Of a stretch of DNA of 64,000 nucleotides, positions 43,901-56,960 are shown piece after piece. The translations under genes and the position numbers were made by a program. Each line of letters opens with the position of its first letter. Position 1 is the first letter of the stretch. This DNA comes from Hygrophila difformis (taxonomy: Eukaryota > Streptophyta > Magnoliopsida > Lamiales > Acanthaceae): positions 28,823,977 through 28,887,976 of the forward strand of contig JAOANR010000012.1 in assembly GCA_030278955.1 (NCBI GenBank), given 5' to 3'. Under the pieces are notes generated by a model. That model made no database searches, was not told the origin of the DNA, and saw only the letters and a list, made by a program, of their open reading frames with translations.

Positions 43901-45344
43901 TGTAACACCCCGGTTTTTGGTTACCCAGGTCGGGATGTCACCGCCACACCTCTCTAGCAAGACACGGTTTCTCCGAGTTTTGTTCAAGTTTCTTGATTTC
44001 CAAATCGGTACGAACGCAGATCGGATCGGTTCAGGTTCGGAGTTTCAAATCTTAACAAAAAATTCTAAAAATTTACAGGGATGTTCTAAACTCATGGATC
44101 TACAATTCTTATGTTCAACGCCAATCCTAGATCGGTGTAGATCTAAGGTAAAAATCACCAACAAGTTCAAACTAAAGTTCTGTCTAGAATTCCAAGATCC
44201 AGATTGAATGCAGTTGGGTTTTGGGTCGGTTTCAGGTCTCAAAACAACATGAAAAATTCCGAAAATTTTACAGGAGATAGATCTAAGCCTTAGGAATGTT
44301 TTTCATGTTTTAAGCTTTCTCGTTTGAATAGTTTTAAGGGTTCAAAAAATTCACGCACAAACGCTGCGCCGTAGGGTTTTTCATATAGACAGATTTTTAG
44401 TTTCTTGATTTGATCTTTACGTTAGATGTATTTTAATTCGCCCAAAACCATAGTAAGGTTAACTTACAGATTTGTAGATGTCCGGAATTGTCTATTTCGA
44501 AGGCGTGGCTTCCAGTCCACCGTTTATCCTCTCCGTTCGTCGGGTTCTTCGTTCTCGATCCGAATCGGGGTGTAGGATGGAAAAAGGATGAAGTTAGGAT
44601 TCGATTTCGAATCAAGAATGGAAAAGAGTGGAAAAGAGTGGTTCGGATCTTACCCCAACGATCGAAGACTCCTAATTTTCGTCCAAGTCAGTCCCTTGAT
44701 TCGGTTTTGTGCCTCCGACGACTCCGGAATTAGGGTTTTGTGTGTAGAGAGATTTCGTAGGGTTTCGTAAAGAGTTGGGGCTGATTAGGATGGTTATTTA
44801 TAGATGGAAAGGAGCTAAAGGTCGTCCAAAGGCAGCCCTAGGATGTCTTGAGTTGCAAGGTGTTCAACCGAAGTCGGAAAATCCGGATTCGGGTGAGTAA
44901 ATCTCGCACGGGGCGTTTCTGCCAGTTGGCGCGGTCGTGGCGCGGTCCCAAGCCAACAACCGCGCGGCCAGTGCGCTACTCATGCCTGGACTCCGGTCCG
45001 GGCGGGTCGTGCGATCCGTCGCTCTTTTCCTCCTCTCTTTCGGACTTCTATCCCTCTATGTTCTCGGATTCGGATTTCCGGGATATCTTCGGGCTCCTAT
45101 TTCCTATCGCCATTTTATTCGGGTCTAAATTTACATGTGGACTCGAGTTATTGAGTCCATCGATGTTGGGTTCACGTGTGACCATTTATTTGATTAAATT
45201 GTCTTCGGCTTCCCGGGTTCTCGAAATCTTGATTCCTTTTTAATTTAAATTCCATTTCTCATTCGATTATATTTATTTATTGATTTGCTGAATTTATTTT
45301 ATTCATTGTATTTATTTTATGTTGGAAAATTCTCGGGTATTACA
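43901..45344 (-). mobile_element. Solo LTR of the chromovirus family, internally deleted
   Basis: TGTAACACCCCGG to CTCGGGTATTACA with the perfect 5-bp duplication GACTT at 43896-43900 and 45345-45349. The empty site is at about 51992 in internal 2. At 1444 bp it is much shorter than its relatives. A deletion after CTCCGAG (about 43979) removed the region that carries the minisatellite slot in other copies. Confidence 0.88.
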
Positions 45345-45434
45345 GACTTCATCTTTATTATCTTAATTTGCATGTTGATGTGTTAATTAATTTCATTGCT
45401 CAAGGGACGAACAATATTTAAGTGTGAGGATGTT
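45345..45434 (+). other. LARD internal region 1, 3' end with polypurine tract
   Basis: The last 90 bases before LTR B, ending AAGTGTGAGGATGT next to TGATGCACC. This purine-rich run is the likely polypurine tract. Confidence 0.7.
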
Positions 45435-47465
45435 GATGCACCATGTGAAACCACATTTAAATGAGCTTAAATTGTACTAAAATATGTCCAAAATTAGTGC
45501 ATTTTACCTTAATTTATTGCACTTTTAGGTGTATTTCATGTGTTTTTATTTTTCAAGTGATCATGGTTAGATTTGGCTTATTTAAGTTAAATTTATCATA
45601 TTTTTATGTGTTTTTAATAAGACTTTGGCAAACTTAATGCATTGCAATATTGTTTCAGGCATTTAAATGATGAAAAGCAATGTTCGGAAGCTTTATTTTG
45701 GAAAATAAAGAATATTTAATGTGATATGCGCCAAGATTCAGACTTAGAAAAATTCGGAGTTGAGATCTTCCCAGGAGGCTCCGCACAGGCATGGCGGAGC
45801 CTAAATTGCCTTTCGAGCACCGCATCAGGCACCGTTTCAACACTTAGAAAAATTTCAGTGGTGAAAAAGCTTCAGAATGCTTCGCACCTTCTTGGCGGCG
45901 CCTAAAACAGCCTCCAGGCGCCACTTTTGGCACCGCAATCAGAAAATTGGGAAAAAGCTTCAGAATGCTCCGCACCTTCTTGGCGGCGCCTAAAACAGCC
46001 TCCAGGCGCCACTTTTGGCACCGCAATCAGAAAATTGGAAAAATTGTCAGGATGCACCGACTCTTCTTGGTGGCGCTTGAAACCCCTTCTGAGCGCTGTC
46101 TTGGGCGCCACAGTCGCGGTTTGGAGGTTTTCTAACCTCCCGAACACGGTTTTAAAGCCCGTTTCTTCCTCATTTTCGCCAGGCAGATTATTATTTTCAT
46201 CAAAAACACTCTAAAAACACTCTGCAACTTTGGAGAAGAAGGAGATAACACCGAACCATGCCGGAGGAAGTGATCGGAATGTCTTTCTGACGGTGTTCTT
46301 CGCATTCTAGGTGTTGTCTTTCTTTTTCTCGCTTTGTAATGTTTAGGATTTGCTTTTAAACATAATTTCCTACTGTTTTCATGTTTGTAAACAGATTTCT
46401 ATGTTGTTCGTGTTCAAAGTATTCTAGAACGGGAGTTCAGAATCACTTTTGAAGTACGATTTTATGTTTTATGGAAGCAATAGAAATAATCGATGTTTAT
46501 ATTTTAAATTTGGATTAATCTGCTATGATGTTGAAATCTGAATTAGGATTATTTGTGGAATGTATTGTATGATCGATAAATCTGTTTTGGTAGAATTCTA
46601 AATTTCATGTTCACAATCTGCTAAATTTCAAATGATCGATCATTCTGCATATTTTGTCTACAATAATCTGATAAAAATTCTAATCTGTTCACTTTAAATT
46701 TAGTATTAAAATCTATATTACCATGTTTTATTGTTATTTTACCATAATTGTTAGATTATTTACACTATTCTGCATAATTTAAATGTTGGAATCTAATCTG
46801 TATGATTTCTGCTTTGTTAAATCGGGAGATAAAAAGTGGAAATTAGATTTTAGTACCGGGTTTTGGGAAAAAAATCACATTAGAATAGATTCTGGCATGC
46901 ACACGCTGATTTGAGAAATGAAATGTGTCGTTTAATCACAATAGGAAAATTTGTATGCTTGGGAAAGACTCAAATTTATGCCTAGACTGATGATTGCAGA
47001 ATGTTAGATAATTTAATTTGCTTCCATGAAGTCTGTTTTTACAAATTATGAAAATTAGGAAATTGTCATATTTTTAATCTTTATAAAATCATTAATTCTG
47101 ATGAAATTGATCTTTTTAGACAATTGGAAATGCTAGATTATTATGCAATTTCACTTTTATATAAAGATGGCATGTTCTAAATCATTACAAGCACATATTT
47201 TATTTTTATTTTTTATTATTTTCAATTTTTAACTTGCTTTATTTTAAATTTAATGTCACTGTTTTTAATTTAATCACCATTAGAATTAACAAACTCTTTT
47301 CAAAATATAAAATATATTATTAATGAACTTAAAATGACTAAGTTTTCTCCAGAATGAAATAATATTCTGAATTCCCTTGGGTTCGACCCGGTATTCACCA
47401 GTTTTTATTACTTGATGACAACCATCCGCTTGTGGTAAAATATTAGTACTGAAAATCACCCATCA
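45435..47465 (+). repeat. LARD LTR B
   Basis: 2031 bp, TGATGCACC to ACCCATCA, shared between the two LARD units. It is uninterrupted. Confidence 0.9.
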
Positions 47466-50400
47466 AGTTTTTGGCGCCGTTGCCGGGGAATTATTGTGAA
47501 AATTATGTTATTTTAAGTTCATTTAAATATATTTATGTTATTTATACTCTTTAAATATTGTTATAACTTTTTGCTATTCTATGTCGTGCAAGGGCATTAA
47601 GCTAAATCAGTGTGTGATCTTGAAAGTTGAAATAATATCGAGTTCTCATCAAACAAAGAGAAAGATCTGCAAGAGAACAAGTGTGAGGATGGCGGCAGGT
47701 TGTATGCAGCATATATAATTGAGGATTTCAAGTGGATAGCTTCGATTGAAAAGCCACCTACACTTTATTTAAATGTATTACCAACACACTTGAGGTACGT
47801 ATTTCTTAATAAATTAGATGACTTTTAATTAATTGCATTACATCAAGTGTTGAGAACGGATGCTAGAGCTAAAGTTTGAGACTAAATTCCACCTCTTGAC
47901 AACATTACAACTCTAATGAGTTTTTTTTAAAAAAGGGAATGCTGAATTGTACATTGGTTATCAATAATCCTCCTATGATTGCATTGCCTTTATTTAAATT
48001 GTTATTTAAAGATGTGCAATTTGACCTTATAACTCATGAATGACATGATCATGGAAGTGCACCCACCATTTAGAGCTTGAATTTAGAAAATGATACATTT
48101 GTCTTTGAAAGCTAATTAGGAAATGGATTTCACATACTGCCGTTGCATGCTTAGTAATAGTTATTTATGTCTTTTGCTTAATATGTTTGATTTTCTTTTA
48201 TTTTAGTTTATATGTTTTACTTACAACTAAAAGCAAAAAAAATAAAAAACAAATAATGGTTCTTGCATGATTTTCATTATATGTAATTTGAAATGATTCT
48301 CATGCAATTGAACTGAGATGAGCTAAGAATTGGAGTGATCAATAATTGAAAGAATTTTTGTGGTGATTTAAATAAAATAGGAGAAAATGCTGAAATAAAT
48401 TGATGAGAGGAGTTGATGAAAATGAACATAATTCCATAAATATTTATAGAAGATGACTAGAACTAATTAGGGTAATTTTTCTTAAAGATGAATAGGTTAA
48501 TGGATGGAATATTATGTTTCAATTAAGCAAATCACACCATATTTTTTGCTACAAAATTTGCACAAAACAGAGTTTTAGATGTCACTCTTCGTAAATGGTT
48601 TTCGAAAACTGAGTTAAGTAACAAAAGTAACACAATCAAGGCATTTTGGCCGTCATTTTCACCAATGACACGTAAAAACTTATTTGAGTACCATATGTAG
48701 CATAAAATGGGAATCACTGGGTTTTTGCCAAACTCGAATTTTTTACAAACTTTTATGATTCAAATCCATTCCAATTCATCCTCAATTCGCTCAAAATTAA
48801 TCTTTGATCCTCTAAGTGGGTTAAAAACCTACCCATTTAATTTAAACCTTAAAAAAATAAAATAGTCATCTCCCTCATGTTCTCTCTTTCACAATAATCT
48901 CTCTATTGAATCTCACAACCGCAGTCATCATCCTCAATTTCCTTTCCACCACAGTTCCTTTAAAAAAATAAAAATAAAAATAAAAATAATCTATTTTTGT
49001 TGTCTTTATTATCATATTTATAGTTTATGCATGTCTTTATTTTCATTTTATGTCACGTTATGCTTATTTGTTCAGGTTTTTAATTTTGTTAATAAAATAT
49101 GCCCACCATATTTCTAATTTAATAATTAAGTAGTGCATGTTATGTGGTGAAAGTAGACACTCAAATGTACTTGATAATTGAAGCTGAAATTGAGGCTCAA
49201 GAACCCTAGCTTATCAAGTTTGGGGATTTCTTGTTAAAGTGCTTCAAAGCTTCAATTTGGAGTAACAATAACTATCCTAGTTCAATAATTCGTCAATAAT
49301 TAGTACTTGTGTTGTTAATTAAATTTTGGGTTATGCAGAATGTGGGATTAAAATTGGTTTAAGTGTATAAATCCTTGTTTAAAATGAACAATATGAGTGT
49401 TAGAACATATTTTCAAGCCCTATGCTAAAATTTATAGAGTGTTTGTAAAATTTCAGATTACAGCTCTTTGGAAAATGGTATTACAGTATCTGAAATTTGA
49501 AATTTTCTTATAAAAATGTGTTAAAATAACATGTTTAATCTTTTAAGTTGATCAATGAATATTGTTAAGCATGTTGTTTTAATCTACAATAATAGATTTT
49601 GGTAACATTAAAGCTTGAAACTTCATATTTTTCTGATTTATGAAAAAGAAACATTTTTATTATAAAAACTCATCATATGAATTTTTAACTAAAAAGGCAA
49701 ACTTATGTTATTTAAAACAATAAACTAAAAGTTCTTGATCATTATTTCGAATCATTAATAAGAACTAGTTTGCTAATTTGGTTAGCTTTAAGCATTAAAT
49801 CTGAAATTTTTAACAAAATGGGAGTTTTTATAACTTAAAATTGTGTTCTTTTTAATAATAACTTTTAAGTTCTAGAAAGTGATTATCTTAAATTTGTAAG
49901 AGACTTAGAACTTATAGCTTTTAAAATAAAATATATTGATCATTTAGTTTTTAAAATAAAATATATTAAGTTCTAGGTTGATATATGTTTGCTTTATACA
50001 TTGCACTTAAGTTAAACTTTTGGTTTAAACTTAAGTGTGAGGATGGGGAGCAATGCATATATTTAACACTAACCCAAAGTTTTTGTGTAACCAGGTTCCA
50101 CAAATAATGTATAAGAAATACCTTGCTACTTGGTTGGATGTTTTTTATATGAATATTGGTTTGCTCTGCTATGCACTACTTAGGTGTTTTATTTGTATTT
50201 AATATGGTGAGTATGTGGTTAAGTTTATATTTATGTTTAGGTTATGTTTATGCATGTTTTTAATTATAATAAAATAGCTCTTACTTAAATCATGGTAAAC
50301 TGGAATGTTGTGAGCTGTTGGTTTGATAATAGGAAGTAAATAACCATGATAATTGATGAAAGAAGCGGGATTAATGTTGTTGAAGTGTCGAATCTTTTTG

Positions 50401-52080
50401 ATTTTACACAATGCAGACATTAAAATCAATAAATTATGATGTATAGATCATACTAAAAAAGCTAAAAATTTTATCTATTTAAAAGGTATGATCTAATTCA
50501 ATCTAACTTTTTAAATGCATGCTATATCCTTATTTTTGAAATTAAAAAGTTTTAATCCCATATTTTAAATCTTTCATTATGCACTTAAAATAAACTGGTA
50601 GTTCAGTTTAAGAGTGAGGATGGATGAGTTTCTATTTAATCACATTCCCGAAATTCTTCATCAACAGGTCCATTTAGTTTATTCAATGTATAAACCATTT
50701 ATTTAATACATTATCCATGGTTGAGTTATCATAAAGAATGAGGGTATATTTTGCTATAGTTGTTAGCATTTGCTGTAGATTCTGCTCTAAAACTTATGAT
50801 GTTTTGCTTTTGGTGAATTCTGAAATTTATTATCTATCAAATCTGTCCATACTTATTAAAGTTGCTGGAAATTGCTGTTAAATATTATAATTTTAGTTAT
50901 GGATGGTGTTTTATGATTCTGATTACTTTGGAATTCCCATATGCACTAACAATCATATTTTCTTGAGTAATTGCTATATATACATATTAGAAGCAGGATA
51001 TGCCAACAAAGGAGCAAGATGACAGCCGTGATGATGAAGTTAAAATCAAAGCCCTAAATATTTCAGGTGTGATCATTTCATGTTTTATGTTTATTAATTT
51101 GCATGTGAATAAATTGGTAAGAGTTTAGTTATGTTTTTAATATTTCCTATTGCTTTAGAATAAATATGGTAAATGCTTTAGGTTGGATATGTTGAATATG
51201 TTAAATTAAATTGTGTTTTCACAGTGTGCTATTATTTGAATTACCACATCACAACCAATCTTAAGAGAAATCCGAATAAGTCTAACTGTTCTGCTTAGAT
51301 CCGATTTTACAACTTAATGAGCATTATGATTCTTAGTTTAAAGTCCTAGACTTTGTTAAATTGTCATGCTAGTTGTTCGAACATGGGTGACAATTCTATT
51401 TACTTTGCAGAAAGCTTTTTGATTAATTAGACTGGTTTACTTGTCCTGTGAAGAGTTATCATTATTTTTATATGAATATGATCGTCCCATGTCTCCTTAA
51501 ATGCTTAGTTACAAATAAAGTCAGAGTAAAACCCCTATATAAAAAAAAATCAGCAATTAAATCTTGTAAAAAGAAAAGAAAAGAAAAATGAGAAAATGCA
51601 AGATTAAAAAAAAAGGAAAAAAAATCCGAATAAAGGGGCATTAAACGGAATATTTATAAACTCTTGGCTATGTGACTGGCACGTATTCTTTGATATGAGT
51701 AGCTTTTGGAATTCAACCGTCTACAACTCAGCCAAAGTGTCTTTGAATAATTGTGAAACCGAGTCATTAATTGAGCATATTTGAAGACGGAAATAGAAAA
51801 GCATATTTACATTATTCACTCTCCCATTTCGAGTTGCTATGTGTGATTGATCCGCCTTTTGTACTGTAAATGCTTTGGATATCTGGTTTTGACGACTGAT
51901 GCATGACAATTTACCTTGTTCTAGCACATTAAACTTTGAACCCTTTTAGCTCATTGCGTTGTTAAAATCTATGATTTGACAGAACTATAATGACTTCATC
52001 TTTATTATCTTAATTGGCATGTTGATGTGTTAATTAATTTCATTGCTCAAGGGACGAGCAATATTTAAGTGTGAGGATGT
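47466..52080 (+). other. LARD internal region 2, uninterrupted
   Basis: 4615 bp of non-coding sequence, from the primer site (TTGGCGCCGTTGCCGGGGA at 47471-47489) to the polypurine tract before LTR C. It matches all four segments of internal 1 and shows the target sites of the three insertions there as empty. No open frame of significance is present. Confidence 0.88.
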
Positions 52081-52364
52081 TGATGCACCCTGTGAAACCA
52101 CATTTAAATGAGCTTAAATTGTACTAAAATATGTCCAAAATTAGTGCATTTTACCTTAATTTATTGCACTTTTAGGTGTATTTCATGTGTTTTTATTTTT
52201 CAAGTGATCATGGTTAGATTTGGCTTATTTAGGTTAAATTTATCATATTTTTATGTGTTTTTAATAAGACTTTGGCAAACTTAATGCATTGCAATATTGT
52301 TTCAGGCATTTAAATGATGAAAAACGATGTTCGGAAGCTTTATTTTGGAAAATAAGGAATATTT
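52081..52364 (+). repeat. LARD LTR C, left part
   Basis: The first 284 bases of LTR C, ending in the TATTT target (52360-52364) of the next insertion. The LTR continues at 58443. Confidence 0.88.
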
Positions 52365-53317
52365 TATAACACACCGTAAAATTTCGAATAAAATTTTTAA
52401 ATTTTAATTAATGATATTAAAATTTTACTAAAATAAAAACGTCTAATTGATCACTAAATAATTTTGAGAATGAAAAAGAGAAATGATATTTTTGGAACGA
52501 TAATTATTTCTAGACAAATCTTGAGCAAAAATTTATATAATTAAAATTCTTAAGCGCAAGTGCAATAAAATTTATTTTAGCACACGAGTCCCATTCACTA
52601 ACACCGGGATTAATCTGTTAACCTTAATTTCGAAAGCAACTCCCAAACATGGTGAAATCCGCATAAGCGACAATATTCCGGATGAATTATTTGTATCTTA
52701 GAATCCTTTAGAGTTGTTTATAAGTATTGGAGTAAATAGTATTAAAGGTGGATTGGAATATAAGATTTAATCATTGCAATTAAATTAAAATATTCAATCC
52801 GTTTCATTGTTGGGGATTGATGAATTGTCCAACTTTGACTAGCGATTGTCCGAATTGGGAAATTTGGAAATTTGAATTAGTTGGCTAACGGTGCCAACTA
52901 AAAGATAACTTAAATCAATTAAATTTATTATGTTAAAATTTGAAGGGTTATAAAATTATTAAATCCATAATTGAGTAATTACCTCGTTCTAATTAGCAAT
53001 TTGTCCCAATTTAAAGAATATGAGGGCTTGGACTATTTTTACTAATATTGAAAATCAATATATTAGTTTAAGGTTCATTAAATTAATTATGAATATAAGA
53101 TCATTAGAAGCCTATATTAGTTAATAGACATTGTAAGTTATTAGATGATGAAGTCCATTACATTAAATATAGGATCATTAAAAAGTTAATTATGAAATTG
53201 GTTGGGCTACATATGTTTAATTATTCAAGGTCCAATGGATTAGATTAATTAGATTAAGTTCAAAGCCCAAAATAAATTAAGTCTAGCCCATAACCCCTTG
53301 GCCCAACCCTAGCCCAA

Positions 53318-54239
53318 ATGGATTTGGCCCAAGAACCCAACCAAAACCCTAACCCTAATTTTCTGCCGCCGCCGCCCCCTTTTCAGGCGCCGCCATCACC
53401 GCCGGCGACATTCCGGCGAGCCTCCGGCCGCCCACCATCTCCGGCCAATACCTCCATTGAGCCCCAAAATCCGGATCTTGAGCCATCTCCCCGTCCCCGA
53501 ACTCCATTCCGGCCATTCCCGGCCCTGTCACCACCGCCGGAGTCCGGCCACAGCTGCCGCCGCCTCCACAGCCACCATCTCCGCCGCCGAGGCCTCCTTT
53601 CCCATCTCAAGCCACCACCATAGATTAATAAGAGGGGAAGAAAGGAAAAACCTCCTAGGCTTTGATCGTTACCACCACCCCTGCCAACTCCGGCGAGCAC
53701 CACGCCATTCCTGCCGCCTCCTCCGTCCGCCCTCGCCACCGCGTTCTAGCGCCTCCCAACCTGTCACCACCACCAAATCATCTCCCCAATCATCGTCTCG
53801 GACCACTGCCGTCCCTTCCCCCTCTCATCACCATTCAATTTCAAATACCAAAATAAGAGAAACAAGAAGAAGAAGAAGGGCCGACCGAGCCCTACCACCA
53901 CCGCCACCAGCCACTGCCTCCGCCGCATACCGCCACCTCCCACCTCCTAAAATCTCATCGCCGGCGAGACAGCTCGAGAAAGACAAGAAAACAGAAAATA
54001 GAATGAGGGAGAGAGGAGAAGCGAGAGAGAGGAGCGGGAGAGAAGAGGAGGGAAGAAGAAGAAGCCGCCGCCGCCTTTTGCTGCCGCCGCCGCCCTTACC
54101 AGAGCTGCTATGGAGGGAGATAGGGAGTGAGAGAGAGAAAAGGAAAGGGGAGGCGTGTGAGAGGGAGGATGAAGACAAGAAAAATAAGACCTCAAATGGG
54201 AAATGGACAGCTTTTGACTGGAGGGATGCAGAAAATTAA
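53318..54239 (+). other. Proline/arginine-rich low-complexity stretch within solo LTR
   Basis: CCGCCG- and GAGA-rich DNA that leaves frames open on both strands. The predicted peptides are proline-, serine- and arginine-rich without domains. It lies upstream of the LTR TATA box and is most likely U3 regulatory or structural sequence. Confidence 0.5.
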
Positions 54240-55253
54240 ATGAGGGACAGATGCCCAAATAAGGTAAAGGGTATAGCTGGAAAGGATGAAAAAAAAGTGG
54301 ACGCATTTGTCTTCATCCGACCCAAATACCACCTATATAATACCCCACTCCCCAACCACACTTTCCACGCCATTCCACCTTTAATTTCCTCATTCTCTTA
54401 TATTTCCCTTGTTTAGTTTAGTTCATTGTTGTAGGACTATAGTAGTGTTGTTAGAAGTAATTTTAGTAGTTGGATTTCGAGTAGGATTTTCGGTGCAAGC
54501 CAAGGAGTTTTTAAGGCTCGGAAGAAATTAGTGCCTATAGCTAGTCCGTTAGAGTTTTCGGGTAAGATTTATTGAATTGGAAATACCAGTTATTATTTCT
54601 GTTTAAATATTATAGCTTACTAAGTTAATATTAAATATTTGCTAGTCAAGTAGCTGTAGAAGGATATCTGCTCGTAGGCCTGTGCGTGTGTCGTGTCCGT
54701 TCCATCCACGGTGACAGTAAGTAGATTTTTACTCTTTGGGGAGTAAGCCCAAATTTATTTTAGCTTAAGCATAAATTAAAAACCGCTTTATTATATTTTA
54801 AATTTATGCTTATTGCTCCCTACTGCTTTTGGATTATTGGTATGCTATTTTTACTGTGCTTTATAATTTAGTGCGATAACTCCTGAATCATGGTTAACCA
54901 TTGTTACGGGGTTGGAATCGGTGCGTGGATCTTGTTGCCACCCTCGCCATTGTGTGCTTCCAATGCCACCCGGGAACGGTGCCGAAACGATACCACACCT
55001 TTTGCCAGGTGGATGTAGGAAATTTCATACCTCTTCCACAACCCTTGAATGTGCATGTGAGAATGGGTACCTGTAATACCCGTGAAATCAGTCACCCCTA
55101 AATAAATAAATAAACGCATAAATAAATAAATAAATAAATAAAATAAAAATAAAAATAATACAATTAAAATAATAATAATAATATAATTAAAATAATAATA
55201 GTAGTAGTAATAATAATAACCACAATAAAATAATATGTATATGGTAATCAAAA

Positions 55254-55337
55254 CAAGATTTAGCCTATCTTTAGATATTGGCAAGATTTAGCATATCTTT
55301 AGATATTGGCAAGATTTAGCCTATCTTTAGTATATTG
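55254..55337 (+). repeat. 28-bp triple repeat
   Basis: Three units of 28 bp sharing CAAGATTTAGCC(A)TATCTTTAG near the start of the solo LTR, with small differences. Confidence 0.75.
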
Positions 55338-56744
55338 CTATAACCTTCAATGATAGCAAAATATTTGAAAATCAAATCTTGGATCCTAAGTCTCTAAATA
55401 AGCGCCCTTTACTTCTTTTTAAATTTAATCTTTTTCATCTTCCTAATTTGCTATTCATATCAATTCTACATACACAAAAAAAAAAGAATTCTACGTACAA
55501 AAGAAAAAAAGAAAGCGAAGAAGAAAAAAAATTACATCTTCCTCCACCTTTAAAATTCAAAGAAAACCCTAGATCTAGATCTTTGGAGGCAAGAAGTTGA
55601 GAAGGAGGACGTTTTCCGGGCGAGTTCAAGAGTTCTCGGGCATAGGAGGACTGTGGAAAGGAGAAAGAAGGATCTAGGGAGACAAACGGTGAACGCAGAG
55701 GCCGTTGTCATCCAAATCGACGAGCCGGAACGTCCATAGATCAGTAAGTTAATACTTACATGGTTTTGGGAGTAACTAAAACACGAAACCTAAAAGCTTG
55801 AATCGAATCTTGCGTAAATCTGTCATTGAATATTTTCTACCGGCGCAACAGTTTTGTCTAATTTTTCCGAACCTTAAAACGACTTCAAACGGAAAAACTT
55901 AAAACATAAAAAACGTTCCTAAGACATAGATCTATCTACTGTAAAATTTTCATAATTTTTCATCGTGTTTTGATATCCGAAAACGACCACGAACAGACCT
56001 GCCTTTGGATTAGATCTTGAAACGGTGACAGAACTTTAGTTCGAACTTGTTAGTGATTTCTACCTTAGATCTAGACCGATCTAGGCTTGGCGTTGAACAT
56101 AAGAGTTGTAGATCTATATGTTAAGAACACCTCCGTAAAATTTCAGAATTTTTCGTGATGATTTGATGTATGAAATCCACCCGAAACCGAACTGCTAGGA
56201 TGTGGATCTTGAAATTCTTGACGAAACTTAGGTCAGAACTTGATGACGTTTTTGACTAGGGTTCTATGCCGATTTAGATCTTTTGCCGAACATGAAAGTT
56301 GTAGATAAACGTCTTAAGATGGTCTCTGTAAAATGTCATTAAACTTGGAGTTGATTTGCTATAGTAGAATTTGAAATCTTTAAACTGTGACATATAAGAT
56401 TCGGACAGATTTGTTCTTATGCGAAAATTGACGTTTTTGACATAGTTGGGTATCTCGGATTGAAAAAGTTAAAACACGAAAGTTGTTCGTCTCGACGTTT
56501 CGGAGTCAGTAGTGAAATTTCGGAATTTTTGGAATTAAATCTGAATTTAGACGAATTTAAGAGTAAACGATGGTTGACCGAGTCAAATCTTGAAAAATCT
56601 TGTTGAAAAAGATTTTGAATGATATCGGAGCGGATAGCGTCCTGAAATAGTATATTTTGAGAAACTTACTAAACTTGAGAAATTAGCCTTTAAGGTTTAA
56701 ATGATTGGGAATTCCTTTGAAATAAAATACGCATGAAATACGAT

Positions 56745-56960
56745 GCTTGCCGAAAGACAATTGAAATATCTTGCTTGCCGAAAGGCAATTGAAATATCCT
56801 GCTTGCCGAGAGGCAATTGAAATATCTTGCTTGCCGAAAGGCAATTGAAATATACTGCTTGCCGAAAGGCAATTGAAATATCCTGCTTGCCGAAAGGCAA
56901 TTGAAATATACTGCTTGCCGGAAGGCTTTTGAAATATAAAGCTTGCCGAATGGCAATTGA
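56745..56960 (+). repeat. 28-bp minisatellite with GNRA-type hairpins, 8 units
   Basis: Eight units of 28 bp with core CTTGCCGAAAGGCAATTG; each core can fold as TTGCC, GAAA loop, GGCAA. Loops seen include GAAA, GAGA and GGAA. Because 28 is not a multiple of 3, all minus-strand frames are open, giving spurious ORFs. Confidence 0.85.

Noticed and set aside
53318..54239. Proline/arginine-rich ORFs of 101 and 260 aa
   Set aside because: Low-complexity CCG/GAGA DNA inside a solo LTR, open on both strands and without domains.
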